Under the pieces are notes generated by a model, which saw only the letters and a program-made list of their open reading frames with translations, did no database searches and was not told the origin of the DNA. DNA of 64,000 bases, taken from assembly GCA_037367405.1 (NCBI GenBank), contig JAZKJV010002623.1:1-64000 (forward strand). Reading direction: 5' to 3'. Numbering within the stretch: position 1 is the first letter of the stretch; each line of letters starts with the position of its first letter. Position numbers and translations under genes: made by a program. This stretch comes from Ottelia alismoides (lineage: Eukaryota > Streptophyta > Magnoliopsida > Alismatales > Hydrocharitaceae). This document shows, in pieces, positions 33,585-45,472 of the stretch.

Positions 33585-35065
33585 GAGATGAAGTTATGAG
33601 AGATGGAGGGATAGCATATGTGGTCAATGGCCAGAGGAGGCAATGATGATTGGGATGGTCGATGGTTTGGCGAAGATAGGATAAGACAAGGAAGGAGTCA
33701 TCAGGTTGGGTTGCGAGATGACTGGAGGGGATAAGGAGGTTGGGTGGTTGTTAGGAGTCCTACGAGAGCGAGGAGAAAGAGAGGGAGATCGTTGTAGGAG
33801 GCACGCGTGAGAGGAGGCAGAGGTTGTGAAGGGGAACGGGGGTTGGAGGTTAGGGACACACGTGTTAGGCACGTGCGTCGGGGGAGGAGAGAGAAGAGAG
33901 ATCCGCCGTCTCATCGGCCGAAATCAGGCGGCCAAGGACTTGCCACATTTTATTTTTATTTTATTTAACTTAATTGATTTAATATTTTTTAATAAATAAT
34001 AAAGGAAAAAAGCGAAAAATAAGTGACACGTGGTGGCTCCAGGAGCGGCCATGTGTTAGCTCTAGAAAATTCAAGAAATAAAATCTAAAGATAAATAGGA
34101 AAGAAAAGAAAAGACATCGGATCGGAAAATTTTCTTTACAAAAGTTGCTCGTTTTGATGATATCTACAATTTCATGAAGGGACCAAGAGCAAAATAGGTC
34201 ATCTGTGCAAAAAGTATTTTTTGGTGGCTTTCTATGTATATAAAAAAACACATATTGGGATTTTGCAATTTTTTGTGATTTTTAAATAAGATAAAAGATA
34301 AAAATTACGATAAAATAAAGAACATATATTTACATATTACTTTAATTTTTTGTATTTTAAATAAATAATAAAATAGGAGAATAAAATAAAGTGGGAAAAT
34401 AGGAGAATATTTGTACAGACTCATAAGGGACACTCAGACCCGGCCAGTTTCTTTGATTTCAGTCTTATTTTGGATTTGTATTTTTATGCATTTTAATAAA
34501 CCTTTCATCAAAGAATATAAATGAAAAGAAATAAAAGAAAAGGTTAAGTATGTACATAAAATATCAGGTTAAAATCTGTTAAAATACACGATGCACAAAG
34601 AGCCCAAAAAACCAACTTCACATATGAGCTCCGATTTTTATGAAATTGATCTTTTTTGAAGGTATTCAAATATATATTATTTTAAAAGTAAGTAGACCAA
34701 AATCGGACATTGTATGATGAAGATATGCACATCTTAGTCTTTCTATTTTGAAATAAGGGTTTTGACTCACAGGCCAATTATTTGAGTTAGCAATTTTTTG
34801 TATTTTTATCTTTTAATCTTGTTAGTAATTTGTACACAGTGGAGATGGTTTGAAGTCAATTGGAGTAGCATGATTTAATTAAAAATGCATGAAGTTAGGT
34901 GAAAATGTGAAGATGATTATGAATGCAATTATGCATGTTAAAATGCAGATATTAATTCTAAGTGCATGAATGATAAAAATGCAGAATAAATGATGCGAAG
35001 CAGCTAATTACTAGGGAACAAAGCTTTATTTTCAACTTTTAGTGTGATGAATCAAGGATTCATCA

Positions 35066-36309
35066 CAGTGCAACTTGATTGACCTTTGCATCAACTGGAT
35101 GTGAAGAATGCCTTACTTTATGGCGATCTTCAAGAAATCAGGTTCATGCATCAACCACCCGGTTTTGAGGCTAAAGGGGAGTGTGAGAAGGTGTGTCTAT
35201 TACGAAAAGCGATATACGGTCTCAAACATAGCCCTCGTGCCTTGTTTTAAAAATTATTAGATGTACTTGTGAATCTGAACTTCAGAAGATCTTTAACAGA
35301 TCATTCCCTATTTATATGGAATAATGGCAAATGGACCGTGACTATGTTGGTTTATATAGATGACATCATACTTACATGAAATGCCCGAGATGGGATTGAA
35401 GAGGTAAAGAAACAACTAGCAAAGTAATTTGTAATCAAGGACTAGGGGCCTCTATGATACTTTCTAGGGATTGAAATAGCAAGATCCAAGCGAAGAATAG
35501 TTATGTCTCAACGAAAGTATGCCATCAACCTACTTCAGGAAATTGGGATGCTAGGATCCAAGCCAGCCAAGATACCCATGGAACCTAAGGGACACATCTA
35601 CGAGATGGGCGATCTTGAGGATAGTGGTCAATATAGACATCTGGTGGGAAAATTACTATATCTTACTATCACTCGACCATATATCTCTTTAGTTGTTGGA
35701 AAGTTAAGCCAGTTTATGGATTCCCCTACATCGGCTCACTTCGATGCATGCATGATGGTTATAAGGTACATCAAATCATCACCAGGAAAAAGCCTTTTAC
35801 TCACCAAAGGCAACAACTTTGACCTCATGGCATACTTAGATGCGGATTATGGAGGATGCGTGTTAGATAGAAAGTCCACGACTGATTTTTGCACTTATAT
35901 AGCAGGAAACCTCTTTACATGGAGAAGCAAGAAATAAGCAGTTGTTTCCCGCTCAAGCACTGAAAGTGAATACAGGGCCATGGCTCATGCCGCAGCAGAA
36001 CTAGTATGGATTCGATCTGTACTTACAGATCTTCACATTACTTCTAGCAATACTATGGAGCTTAGGTGCGACAATGAAGCAGCAATGCACATAGCAAAGA
36101 ACCCTATATTTCATGAACGCATTAAACATGTGAGAATCGATTGCCACTACATCATAGATATGATACAGAGAGGGTTACTACGTACTCACAGTGTACCTTC
36201 TTCTGAGTCGACTGCAGACATGTTTACCAAACCACTCGCACGCACGTAATTTGAAAATTCTTGTAATAATCTGAGCATGATCGTATATATGCTCCAGCTT
36301 GAAGGGGAG
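35066..36309 (+). pseudogene. Ty1/copia reverse transcriptase-RNase H relic
   Basis: A 5'-truncated polymerase fragment in a single frame interrupted only by stop codons. Recognisable motifs are QLDVKNALLYGDLQE, AIYGLKHSPRA, the catalytic YIDDIIL box (about 35356-35376), YFLGIEIA, RHLVGKLLYLTITRP, DADYGGCVLDRKSTTDF, SRSSTESEYRAMAHA and ADMFTKPL at the end. Stops occur near 35076, 35248, 35377, 35425, 35443, 35455 and 35935. Gag, protease and integrase are missing because LTR E ends exactly at the left edge. A purine tract (gaaggggag) follows the last motif. Inactive. Confidence 0.92.
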
Positions 36310-36453
36310 TGTTGAGAGTCCTAGTCCCTAATCCCTAGGGACAATCTTGTCTTTTCATAATTCTATTGTAACCCTCAAACCCTAGGCCTCCAATTATACA
36401 AGGAGCACTAAGGTCGCCCTTTTGATTCAAGAAACATAAAGCAAATTTCCACA
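36310..36453 (+). repeat. Candidate 3' LTR of the copia relic
   Basis: Starts TGTTGAGAGTCC directly after the purine tract, as copia LTRs often do. I place the end at ttccaca by the TG...CA rule, giving 144 bp. No second LTR exists in the window to confirm the end. Confidence 0.5.
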
Positions 36454-36693
36454 GTTGTGGAGCACGAAGGTGAGAGGAAGAAGTTCTTCCCTGAAGAGAT
36501 CTCCACGTTGGTGCTCGCCAACATGAAATCCATCACCGAGACACTCCTGGAGACTCCTGTGGAGGATGGTGTGATCACAATTCCAGCCTATTTCGACGAT
36601 TCTCAATGCTGCGCCACGAAGGAGGCCGGTCGCATTGCGGGTCTCAATGTCATGCGTCTGATGAATGAGCCCATAGCCTCAGCAGTCGCTTAG
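36454..36693 (+). pseudogene. HSP70 nucleotide-binding-domain fragment
   Basis: About 79 residues read as the HSP70 ATPase domain: [26 protein letters not shown] (canonical PAYFNDSQ), [15 protein letters not shown] and [10 protein letters not shown] (canonical NEPTAAAIA). No ATG opens the frame, and a TAG stop follows at 36691-36693, so this is one-eighth or less of a normal ~650-residue chaperone. It starts at the presumed copia LTR edge. It may be a captured or retroposed piece; not functional as it stands. Confidence 0.85.
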
Positions 36694-39150
36694 CATTGTA
36701 AGCTGGAGCGTTTCTCCGAGGAATTAACACAGAATGATTATAAAGTTTGCTGCGTTGGAATAAAAGGGGAGGAAAAGGGAAGGAGAGGAAGTGTTTGATA
36801 TTTTGATGCTCGAGTGTGGATGGGAATGAAAGAAAAAAAGATGTCAACGTTACTTCTGTAACTTTTCGGAATGTTTTCATATGTATGTTTTTTATTTTTT
36901 CCAACCACCACAAAAACATGGGGAAGCTCGAATTTTGCTGAGTGCAAAGAAAGTAAAATTAAACCACAGGACAACAACGAAAATCACGATAAGGAGGCAG
37001 CCTTAGCATCTCACCAACGAGGCAAGTAAAAGTCGCTAACCTTAGACCTGAGAGAGTTTTATGCGGACAACATAAAAAAGAATTGCATCCCTGGAAGTTA
37101 GTGGTGATGATAACAAGGGCAGGGTAGCTGGAGTATTTGTTATAATAAGTTTATTCCGAAGTGATTTAGTATTCCAAGCTATAACCAGGAATTGTAAATC
37201 TTCCAAAGATTTTTCGTCAGAGGAGAGTCCTAATCAGGATTTGTCTTTTAAGGTTTTTTAATTTATATTCTACCTAATTAAGGCATCATAATCTTTTGTG
37301 GCTCTTGTGGCGAAGTATCGTCCTCCCCTCACACACAACACATTGTTGCATTCTTTTGTCATGGTAGTGTGGTGGAATGACTCCACCCATCCTATTTTTT
37401 ATAGACCCAAATACACTATTAAATGAATTATAAAAATCAATCTCAATTAAACACGATCTTAACTAATCTTAACCATTTAAGATTCCAATCAAGATCCCCA
37501 TCAATCAAAATCATAATGAGATTTGATCAAATCAAATCCGATTTGTAGATTCTAACTCTGCAATATCAAGATTTTAAATTTCACAATCATAATCCAAATA
37601 ATCTCTCTCTTAATACGGATAAAATCCAAACCACGAAAACTCAATCATAGATAGACAAAAGACTTTTAACGTGGAAAACCTACAACACGAAGGTAAAAAA
37701 CCACGGAGTTGATCAAAGCATAAAGTGGAGCACTATAATCAAATGTTATAACAAGTGAGGAACTTACACAAAATCGACCCTCTCTACAAACGACACAAAT
37801 TATCAAAAAGAAAGATATAAATTAAGATAACTTATCATCCGATTGATGCTTTGAAACGGTAGAAGTCCACAAATCTACTAAAAACGGAGAAGTACTTCGA
37901 TCTCTAATCATGGGTCAAGACGAACCAGTAATCAAACTCTACTCTTCTCTCTTTGATTTCTCTGTTGAGTTGGATGTCTTTGTGTGAGAAGCCAATGATC
38001 TTTTACACAAGGATGGAAATTACTCCTTTTCCGAAAGATGTTCGGCATCCATCTCCAATAAAGATATTTTGCAATTAAGACCAAGCAGTAATGTTCTATA
38101 TAAAATAAAGGTTGAGTTAGGGATTCCCATTCAAGTACACCTCCAATCTCCCTTGTTTTTTTGGAAAAAAAACGATAGTAGGGTCTATCATCCATTGATA
38201 ATGAAAAAGTAACAGAGTGATAAGAGTTCGGTTACAATATCGGCTGCAACCACATATAGCAGTATTCACATATCATCGATTTAACCACAAAAAAGAAAAC
38301 ATCCCCACTAGAAAAGGTAGCCACTTCGTCTGATTGGTTGGTCTACACTAGCATTGAAGCATCTGAGCCCAAGACTGGCCCTGCGTATTTCGTCATCCCA
38401 AAAAGATAATTTAAAGATCATCCCCCCCGTCTTCTTCATATCAGAAAAACCAGCGGCTACGAGTGGACCCAGTACTTTAGTTACCACTCTTTACTTGGCT
38501 TGGCTTGGCACCTCTTTTCAAGCTACAATCCCCCTCTTTTTCGCGTTCCCAAAGTTCTTTGTTTATATCAGTTGTTGGAGTAGCATCTGCAACGATGTTA
38601 ATGGAATATAGAGAAATGTAATTTTCAAAAAAAATAAATTTTTGCAGTTGCTAAAAGCTTTTGTATTTGCCACACATTCTCAACATGTGAACGGCAAATT
38701 TATGCCTAAACACACCCTACAGATTTGTGATACTTCCAACCAAATTTTGTTCTCCACGACCTGAAGGTTTGAAAGGTATTTTTGCAGCGAACCTTCCAAA
38801 TCGACCACCAGATTGATCCATTTAAAGAGATAATTATCCAGTCATCAGAATAAATCCCTGTTGACGAGATTGAGCAGAGAAATTGATTGAACTTGATCAT
38901 TGATGCACTTAATCCTGCCCGCGCCAAGATGTTTTTAGTCACCTCCAATCTCCCTGGTCGCAGACGGCCAACTATTATAAAGCATACATACGCATCTCGT
39001 CAAGACAAAACAAACCCAAGGTAACCAGTTGTAGGCATATTGAGTGGCAGCTAATTAATAGATTATCTAAAGGGACAGAGAAAAATAACCAACGGCCTCA
39101 AGTCAGGATTGTCTAACAAAGGAAAAGAAGGAAAGACTTGTTTCCAAAGA
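36694..39150. other. Unannotated low-copy-looking stretch
   Basis: No gene or element boundary recognised. The region holds only short frames without motifs. Confidence 0.45.
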
Positions 39151-39294
39151 TTGCTTTTGATTATTGCGTCTCCTGATCGCACAGGCAATGCTTCAGATTA
39201 TTATAATACATCAGTAGTCATATTGCTTTTGATTATTGCGTCTCCTGATCGCACAGGCAATGCTTCAGATTATTATAATACATCAGTAGTCATC
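39151..39294. repeat. 72-bp tandem duplication
   Basis: The unit beginning ttgcttttgattattgcgtc occurs twice at exact 72-bp spacing (39151 and 39223), essentially identical. A short open frame spans it because 72 is a multiple of 3; I do not call a gene. Confidence 0.9.
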
Positions 39295-41099
39295 TTCTTC
39301 GTCTATCAGCACGCCAAACCATTGCAATGTACCATCTTTTGTCAGGCACACAGCTATTATTCCTTAATTATATTGTCCTCTTAGTATCTTCTCCGGAAAA
39401 TGAAATAATTTAATCTTTTTATGTAGTGGATTGCCACAACTAACGCATACCTCTTAAAACGTATGTGGGTTATCTTCTCCTTGAGGAGGCATAGAAGCAT
39501 CTTAATTTCCTCCTTTCTGAGATCGGGCCGATGCGAAGCCGGACAGCAGCAGAGGAAGATTACCCGTCCTGAGCCCTACATTCGTAAGATGTTCTTCGTC
39601 CTTTTTTTTATTCATTTTAGATCAAGAACCCTTACATTCAGTAGGTACTATTGCTAGGAATGAGAAGAACCTTTTTTTAGGCAAAATGATCAAATTTCGT
39701 TCAGCAAAAACAAATCCACCAGCCAGCATATTACGTGCCAGGGCCAGAATCGGTGCTTTAGAGGCTGCTAAGAAACAAAACACTTATTCTTTTTATACAA
39801 AAGTAAAATCCTGAGAGAGAGTTCGCATGTATACAGGCGGCACTAGAATTAGCAGGAGGAGTTTGAAGCAGATCAAGACCATCAAGAGGAGATATGTGAC
39901 ATAGAAACTTCACACCACATCAGCATAATTTTGAGCTCCCTGATGGGTGATCTTCCCTCGCGTCTTTCATCTTTAGCAGCAACCCGCTTAATCTTGTTGC
40001 GACCATGGACTAGTAAATTTTGTTTAAAAACAAATGATGACCAAAAGGGAGGCAATTAGAGCACCATGTTATCCCAGGGTCCTTAATTAGCAGTTGCTTC
40101 CGTGAAGATTATGATTTTCCAGAGGAGGGTTTTGATAATTACTTAAGAACGCCTGCTGACATCGCTACCTCCAATTTTATTTGTCAAGATGTCCTACGTT
40201 TAGCAGGTGAGAGACAAAGGAATCCGGCTTATCAAACGTAGCCAGCAATCTATGTCCAAATTAGTCAACTATATATATATTAGCTTGTAATGGATATCAG
40301 CACACTTCATCGAGTTCATTTTATAAACGAATCACATTGGAATGATAAAAGAAGAAGAAAACGATAATAAGTAACCTTTATATCAATTTATCCGTTATAA
40401 TGCTCAATCTACCATCGACGGGAAGAAACCATGATATATTGTTCATACCAATATACGAGGACTGCAAATGGGGGCAAGTTTTATCAATCTAAAGTTATAT
40501 TTCCTACAAAAATATAAAGAAGATCAATTTTTTTGGATAATTTACTTTTGTAAATGTGGTGACCAAACAATTTTTTTGAAGACAATGACGATCATTCATC
40601 ATTATTAAGATCCTTAGGGATATATCCCAAGAGTAAAAGAGTACGATAGAGTAATATTGCATGCCCGACATAAAAAAAAACCCCACACAGATCGCTTGGT
40701 GGTAGCAAAATATATAACATCCTTATCCAACGCTTAAAACATACCAAAGAAACCCCATTAAGCCTCATCCAAAAAGTTTCAGAATTTTCATTGACTTATC
40801 CCATCAATTATACTCCTCTTTGTTGCATGGTTGCTCGATGGGAGAGGGGGTCCTATGTATAGACAGAGGAGAGGGTGCAGTGCACCGGGACAGGTTTCCG
40901 ACTCAGATGCTTTGCTAGTGTAGCGAGGTTTGGGAAGCATCCCAGGTGGTAGTTGAACGGAGGAAGAAGAGAGAAGAGAAGAGAAGAAAGAAAGAAGAGC
41001 AAGAAGAGAAGAAGAAGAAAGGGAGAGAGAAGTGGACTGCCTTAACCAAATAAACTTGCCAATAGCAAAGTGCCACATAGTGCCTCCACTACAAGACAA
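39295..41099. other. Unannotated stretch
   Basis: Nothing supported. A purine-rich run (about 40955-41035, aagaagagaagag...) is low-complexity. Confidence 0.45.
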
Positions 41100-42335
41100 A
41101 AAATGAATAAGGACAAAACGTTATATACAAGGAATTGAAATACAAGATGAATACATGATAAATAATTAATTATCTTAAACTAAGAAATAATAAAAATAAA
41201 TAATATTTACAATTCAATAGATAATTTAATTATGAATTTTAATTAATTAAATAATTTAATTAGTTAAATGGAATAAATAGTATAATTTATATGTACATAT
41301 TAGCTATGTATAAGTGGTTAATTATTTTATGATAAATATTTTTCCAAACAAAACTTATTTATTTTATATATAATTAATTTAATATTTTTATTTAATGATA
41401 ATTAATTCATTTTTTCTTTAATTTTTATAAAATTATTAAATTAGTTACATAATTAGATTTATTTACAACATATGTACATTATACCTCGTATATAAATAGT
41501 ATATTTATTTATTTTTGGTTATTTTAAACTTTGATAATTTTTAGTTAGATTTTATACATTTTTTATAAAATATAAAAAATTAATAAAAATATAAATAATA
41601 GAAAATTACAAGGAATACAATAAATAGAAGAGAAATTACAGGTTGTATACATATCATAGTGCCCCAAAAAGTTACAACATATCATAGTGCCCCAAAAAGT
41701 CAACATTTACATATTATTTCCGATTTTAATGAAACCACTTTTATCTTAAATATAATTTAATCCTTAACACAATGAAGGTAAGTTTGGTCAATTTTGAGTT
41801 CATAATTAGTAAATATTTAGATTTCAATGTTTATTTTATGACTTTTTCGATTCTTTGTACCATGTTATTTATATATTAAATAATTCTAATAATATTCAAT
41901 AACTGCATATAAATTATTACAAACAACTTTGGAGAAGAAATATTAGGATTTGATATGATCTAAATGATAAATAAAAAAGGTGAATAGATGTACAATGTGA
42001 ATGATGTGTATATGTACAATATGTGATACATATTTTCTGATATTTTTATTAATTAAGAACCTTATCTCCACCTAACTATTTATCTTATCGACCACATCAA
42101 TATTTACATATTTTCAGGGTTAGAATTAATATGCACATATTTATGTATTCACATACTTCTTTCTTTTATTTTTTCTCTTAATTCTTTTATTTTAGATTAA
42201 ATAACTATTACATATAAAATATTAAAAATTGGAGTTAGTATGTTAATTAATGAGAATTAGTTGATATTTACATGTATCTTATTAAGGATTTTAGACAAAA
42301 TGATATAATAAAGGCAATAAATAATGGTTTCATCA
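41100..42335 (-). mobile_element. LTR fragment G of the Athila/Tat-like family
   Basis: The right end reads ...ttcatca after a gacaaaatgatataataaag stretch, matching the U3 ends of A and D. The block cttatctccacctaactatt...cttatcgaccaca (about 42062-42094) matches the family block. The left boundary is approximate and the GC-rich core is missing. Strongly diverged. Confidence 0.55.
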
Positions 42336-42379
42336 TGAATACATTAAAGTGACCATCCCTGATAATATAAATAGCATAA

Positions 42380-43499
42380 TGTCACACCCCCAAATTCCGT
42401 GATCGAGAATGATAGTGCAGACACAATAGCGGATGCTTGAGAATGATCGATGAAGTGACTTCAGGAGAAGTCTATAGATTCGTGGGTGTTATGGAGGTTA
42501 TCCACGGGAGTCTGGAGACTCAACCTTACATGACAATGGAGAAGCAACACATAGGACACTAGTTCAACAACAGAGTGTCATGGTGCTTGTAGCAGTACGA
42601 ACACGAGTACAGACAACCGTGCAAGACATGACGGTGGATGCACGCAACGGATACATACGCTGGAGCAGAAGGGCGGTATGCAATGAAGCAGTATGCATTG
42701 AGGAGCAATGTGGTACGGTCACATAGGCATATGCACGAAGTCACACGGTATCAGTATTGATGCATGGCGACCTAAAGAGGAATGGAGCATTGCAGGTGCT
42801 GAGTACGAGCATTGTCGAGCATGCTTTGTAGTACACGTACGAGAGTGGTCTGGAGATCACAATAGCGAAGTTTTGGAAGACTTCCCCTTAGCATGTAGAA
42901 CAGTAAGGAAGGGTTTACCGCACAAGGGTCTGGTGGTCGTGGGTTCCCTTTGGCATAAGATCGTGTTTTCGGTGGCACTCGATGAATTACGATAAAGCTG
43001 CATCAGCAAGGTGTTGGAGCACGAGTGTGCTGCTGACTTCGCAGTTGATGTGGCATCAACCGTGTAGGAATATGAAAGGACAACAAGGGAGTCGAGGAGA
43101 CGAGAAGATGAAGAGTTGCTGCAGAACGCGAAGGATGGCCGAAGAACTCAAAGGGTCTTATATGTCTTTATTTTCATTATTGTAAATGTAATAACGAGTG
43201 CCCTTGGGTTGCCTTGAGTCTTGTATATAAGAAGGGGTGGTGGCTCATTTGTAAACACACAAGTGCAGAGTGCCACCCCCAGAGCGAGTCTCCCCTTCTA
43301 AAAAGAGAAGAGCTTTGTGCTTGTGCTTGTGTGAGTTCTTGAGCGTGTTCTCAAGAGTGTTCTTGACCGATCTGTAGAGTCGTGCTTGTGCTTGTGTTGG
43401 AGCATCGGTAGGTTAGCAAGACGGAGTTCGAGAAGAGTTGGAGCGCATCTGTGACCGTTCTACTCGAGAAGGCTGATTAGCTCCGGATTAGCTAACGCA
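42380..43499 (+). mobile_element. Possible truncated LTR with TATA promoter (H)
   Basis: Starts TGTCACACCCCC, typical of many plant gypsy LTRs, and contains a TATA box (TATATAA, 43224-43230) followed by a GC-richer transcribed-looking stretch with 'gtgcttgtgcttgtg' repeats. LTR fragment I abuts on the right and no target duplication is found, so the end is not defined. Frames at 42708-42995 and 42982-43185 have no recognised product. Confidence 0.4.
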
Positions 43500-45472
43500 T
43501 GTTGAAGTGGATTTTGCGAGGATCTAGAAATCTCACAAGGAGAGACATCCACTCGGTGTGTTGACCTCTCATGAAACCCAATCTTTAAACAATAATTAAC
43601 CCACAAATATATAAAGCAATGCAAATAAATGTGTGGAGTTAAAATTTATTATAACTCAATAATAGATGTGTATAGTGTGCAAGTATGTAGAGGTCGAACA
43701 TATGGAGCAAAATTGGTAAATTGGTGTAAGTGAATGCAAAACATGTATGCTTCTTGTTGTCTAAATGTTTTGGTGTGGGTTTTTAATTTTGATTTGATTC
43801 TTAAATATTCAAATTTTTTGTGATTTTATATATATAAATAAAATGATAGTAATATTAATATAAAGAACAATGATATATATAATAAGAGAGAGATAAATAA
43901 AAGAAATAGAGAAAATACTTTTTGAGATCTCTAAAATAGGTCAAATAAAGTCAAAATAAATAGACTAAAATATTTTTGGTGTTTTAATTAATTTTGCAAA
44001 CATTTTTAGGAATTTTTAGAAATAAGAAAATGCAAGTAATAAGATAAAATGGGCAATTCTATACTTGGAAAAAGAAGGCAAATAGGACACTCAAAAATAC
44101 TACAAATAGCTCAAAAATGAAGTCTTAAAATTATGCCTATTTTTTCCTAGATAGACAAGACAAGATTAAGAAAATTTGACTTTGTTTTGGATTTTTGACA
44201 ATATTTCAATTTTAGTGATTTTTATAAGTTTTGAAGTGTTTTTGAGTTTTTGGACACTAGATCTAATATCACAGAACACCCTTTGGATATGATATAGATA
44301 TAGATGAGAGCGAGCTACAATATTTTTTGGTATTCTTTTGAGATGTAATGAACATAATTAAAAATAAAAGATAGCAGGGAGTCTGAAAATGATGTTTTTG
44401 ATTTTTTTGACTATTCAAACAACATGATAAAAATACAAAAAAATAATTACATAACAATATCTGGGGTACATTATCATATTTTTAGATTTTAAAATAGATG
44501 AAGGATATTCCAGAAATATATCAATCACTCAAAATATTGTAAAACCTCTACAGGTCACAAATAAGAAGATATTTAGATGAAATTCAGATACAAGTTTTGT
44601 CTAATATATTTCTACAACATATCAAAAAATGATCAAGTGATATAAGATATTTACTGAGTTATTAATAAATTACATCAAATAAGTATCTTGAATTAAAAAA
44701 ATTCACCATTAATAGTTTGTACATCAGAATATTTAAAATTTGGATATGGTGCAGATCTTTAAAGTAACTTTCTAACAAAAAAATCTCACAAAAAATGGGG
44801 TTCAGATGAATGATTTATGAGCATTTAAGTGCATGGGTATCGATGAAAATATAAGAGCGAAAGTGCAAGTCAATACTCAGAAACCCCCTGAAATATACCA
44901 AAAATGCGAGGGCCTTCTTGCAAATCTGCAACTTATCCACGTGGCACTTCTGGATGTGAGAAATGGCGTGCAAAAATGAAAAATTTGGGGACATCTTTTG
45001 CAAAAACTCCAAGAACCAATGGATGGTTGAGATGGAAGGAGAGAAATATCATCTAAAGGTGTTGCAATTCCTCCTCTTACTCTTCCCTTCTTCCTCACAT
45101 TTTGTTGCAGCTTGGTATGGAGGCTAAAGTTCGGCGACGACAGTGCATGCGCGGAAAGGACGACAACGTCGTGGGCGTGTAGCGAGATTTGCAATGAGAA
45201 GATGGTCTCGAACACGGGGCTCGCAGCGATATTAAGATCACAAAACAAACATGATATTCCACAAAAAATGGTTATGAATGGATTTATCTTCTATGCGAAA
45301 ATGGAGGAGAAGAAGATACTTTCCGGCCACCGTGTGTGGCCGAAGTTGGCAAGGTTACGTGTGGAGAGGCAGAGAAGATGAGGTGTATGCGACGGTGATG
45401 GTGAGAGTCGCGAGAAAGGGATGGACGATGGTTGAAGATAATGGTTGTTACATTACAATAACAAGAAATACT
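43500..45472 (-). mobile_element. LTR fragment I (minus), truncated by element D
   Basis: The left terminus TGTTGAAGTGGATTTTGCG is the complement of the right terminus of D's LTR. The 'ttaacccac' and 'gttaaaatttattataact' blocks follow as in A, C and D. The right half of the LTR is missing where D starts at 45473. Confidence 0.7.

Larger units (their letters stand above)
30840..35065 (-). mobile_element. LTR E of the Athila/Tat-like family, left-truncated, hosting a TRIM
   Basis: The right end is intact: element sense begins TGATGAAT-CCTTG-ATTCATCA. TGCAAAT modules (31280-31550), a GC-rich core (31600-32390 and 33590-33930) and an AT-rich outer part follow in the family order. The left primer-binding-site end is missing. 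No matching target duplication was found. The TRIM at 32396-33584 interrupts it. Small GC-rich frames inside are not supported as genes. Confidence 0.65.

Noticed and set aside
38354..38611. 85-residue open frame in the unannotated region
   Set aside because: No motif or homologue recognised, and its length is within chance expectation.
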